Source: Winogradskyella sp.
Lineage (GTDB): Bacteria > Bacteroidota > Bacteroidia > Flavobacteriales > Flavobacteriaceae
Reading direction: 5' to 3'
Assembly (NCBI GenBank): GCA_030149115.1
Contig: JASBSE010000497.1
Span: 1-7,461, forward strand
DNA length: 7,461 bases
The notes under the pieces were generated by a model. It saw only the letters and a list, made by a program, of their open reading frames with translations, ran no database searches and had not been told where the DNA came from. The first letter of the stretch is position 1. Each line of letters opens with the position of its first letter. This document shows positions 6,659 through 7,461 of the stretch, piece by piece. Both the position numbers and the translations under genes were made by a program.

Positions 6659-6735
6659 ATAATCATTGCCTACGATTTTGTGTATGATATGTGCGGATTG
6701 AGCCAAAACTGATTCCTTCAAATTATTGGCACTAG
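6659..6735 (-). repeat. Cassette-type palindromic repeat, copy 3
   Basis: This element fills the whole gap between the stop at 6736 and the ATG at 6658. On the minus strand its right part reads ATCATACACAAA (6688-6677) then ATCGTAGGCA; the 12-mer is identical to the plus-strand copy at 1518-1529 and the following bases are similar. Its two ends are loosely complementary (6663-6677 against 6721-6735, about 9 of 15). Like copy 1, it starts with CTAG directly after the upstream gene. The downstream gene's ATG lies within a few bases of the repeat, leaving no room for a conventional ribosome binding site. Confidence 0.55.
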
Positions 6736-7392
6736 TTATTTCTCAATTATAAATTTCACTTTCCGTTTATTAGTTGTGTTGTAAAAATCATCTGATTTTA
6801 ATTCATCATTATTAAAAGTCAATACTCGTTCAAAATTTGATTCAAAATGATAATAGCTATAAATATCAAATGCTGTAATTTTTAAAACATTCAATTCCGC
6901 TATTTTTGTTAGTTCTATATTCACAAGTGAACCTTGAATAAAAGTCTCAACTACTGGGTTTTCAGTATTTTCAAATATACTTTTGGGGATTTTTATTGTT
7001 CCGTTTTCAAAATCTCCATAAAAATATTTTTCTTTGAATTTAATATGTCCAGATGAAGAATTCAGTTTTTTATCGAATATTTCAACAAGCAATGTGTCAG
7101 TTTTATTAATTCGATCGTACACTTTTGTAACTCTATTTTCATTCTTAATGTCTTTTTCAGAATCGCCAAAACTTAAAATTAATTTCTTTTTATTTATTTC
7201 ATAAGTTCCTTTTCCGTACCAAATCTGCCCATCATCAGTTTTAAATTTGTGCTCAAAGGTTTTTGATTTAGGATATAGAAAGTATTTATTACTAAACAAT
7301 GAAGAATTCTCTTGAGAAAAAACTAAAGTATCTTGAGCAGACAATTTTAAAATTGTCAGTACAAAAATCACAAGCATAAACGTTTTTTTCAT
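6736..7392 (-). CDS. Secreted protein of unknown function
   Basis: The 218-residue product begins with a clean signal peptide (MKKTFMLVIFVLTILKLSAQ) and probable signal peptidase I cleavage around LSA-Q, so it should be periplasmic or released; there is no lipobox Cys, and the mature protein contains no Cys at all. The mature part looks beta-rich, with alternating polar and hydrophobic strands. WYGKGTYEINKKKLILSF (58-75) is the most distinctive block and recalls the strand pattern of lipocalin-like or other small barrel proteins, but this is only an impression. EIFDKKLN (104-111) and KEKYFYGDFENGTIKIP (120-136) follow. No family is recognised. A terminator for an upstream gene lies 28 bases before the ATG, so this gene probably starts its own transcript; a weak TATATTTA is present in the leader but does not fully match the Bacteroidota -7 element. 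Confidence 0.82.
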   Translation of the reverse strand: MKKTFMLVIFVLTILKLSAQDTLVFSQENSSLFSNKYFLYPKSKTFEHKFKTDDGQIWYGKGTYEINKKKLILSFGDSEKDIKNENRVTKVYDRINKTDTLLVEIFDKKLNSSSGHIKFKEKYFYGDFENGTIKIPKSIFENTENPVVETFIQGSLVNIELTKIAELNVLKITAFDIYSYYHFESNFERVLTFNNDELKSDDFYNTTNKRKVKFIIEK

Positions 7393-7416
7393 AATGTCAA
7401 CTGGTTATATAAATAT

Positions 7417-7461
7417 AAAAATTCCTCTCATCACACAGACAATTAAGGGATAAGAGGAATT
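7417..7461 (-). terminator. Factor-independent terminator of a minus-strand gene beyond the window
   Basis: On the minus strand, AATTCCTCTTATC (7461-7449) pairs with GATGAGAGGAATT (7432-7420): 13 pairs including one G-U, with a 16-base loop. The stem runs directly into TTTA-TATTT. This is a standard terminator shape and implies a minus-strand gene ending just outside the window. The stem could extend beyond the edge. Confidence 0.65.

Noticed and set aside
6659..6721. Longer start for the 6658-5864 gene at 6721
   Set aside because: The extension is translated palindromic repeat; the signal peptide starts at 6658.

Overview
The window is AT-rich DNA that looks like Bacteroidota, most likely a flavobacterium. 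Seven of the eight genes start with short, hydrophobic export signals. Four of these end in a relaxed lipobox Cys preceded by Phe-Ser, Phe-Ala or Leu-Ser, and three end in the Ser-Gln or Ala-Gln junctions common in Flavobacteriia. Starts mostly lack a Shine-Dalgarno sequence. No tRNA, rRNA, CRISPR array, transposase or integrase is visible.

Layout. Two genes read on the plus strand: a membrane CPBP-family protease (49-741) and a secreted protein of unknown function (785-1450). Six genes then read on the minus strand. From upstream to downstream these are a secreted protein (7392-6736), a secreted protein with a CDC motif and MORN-like C-terminus (6658-5864), an SH3-domain lipoprotein (5741-4455), an NTF2-like lipoprotein (4329-3679), a two-domain lipoprotein (3610-2267) and a lipoprotein with two DINNDG loops (2264-1539). 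The last two are separated by only two bases and must be co-transcribed; the 4329-3679 gene probably joins them. A factor-independent terminator at 7420-7461 closes whatever minus-strand gene lies beyond the window edge. No gene-free stretch exceeds 300 bases; the longest gaps are 125, 122 and 88 bases.

The main unexplained structure is in the gaps. Related imperfect-palindrome repeats follow the stop codons of the 785-1450 gene (plus strand), the 7392-6736 gene and the 6658-5864 gene (both minus strand), with a weaker fourth after the 5741-4455 gene. Each repeat has the same orientation as the gene it follows. The copies at 1467-1509 and 5814-5856 match at about 31 of 43 positions without gaps, and those at 1518-1538 and 6667-6688 share an exact 12-mer. 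This 'one orphan gene plus one downstream palindrome' pattern resembles a gene-cassette array such as an integron, although no classical attC core or integrase is seen. The reading offered here is that the window is a flavobacterial accessory region of cassette-like units carrying cell-envelope or secreted proteins of unknown function, bordered on the left by a more ordinary, more GC-rich protease gene.
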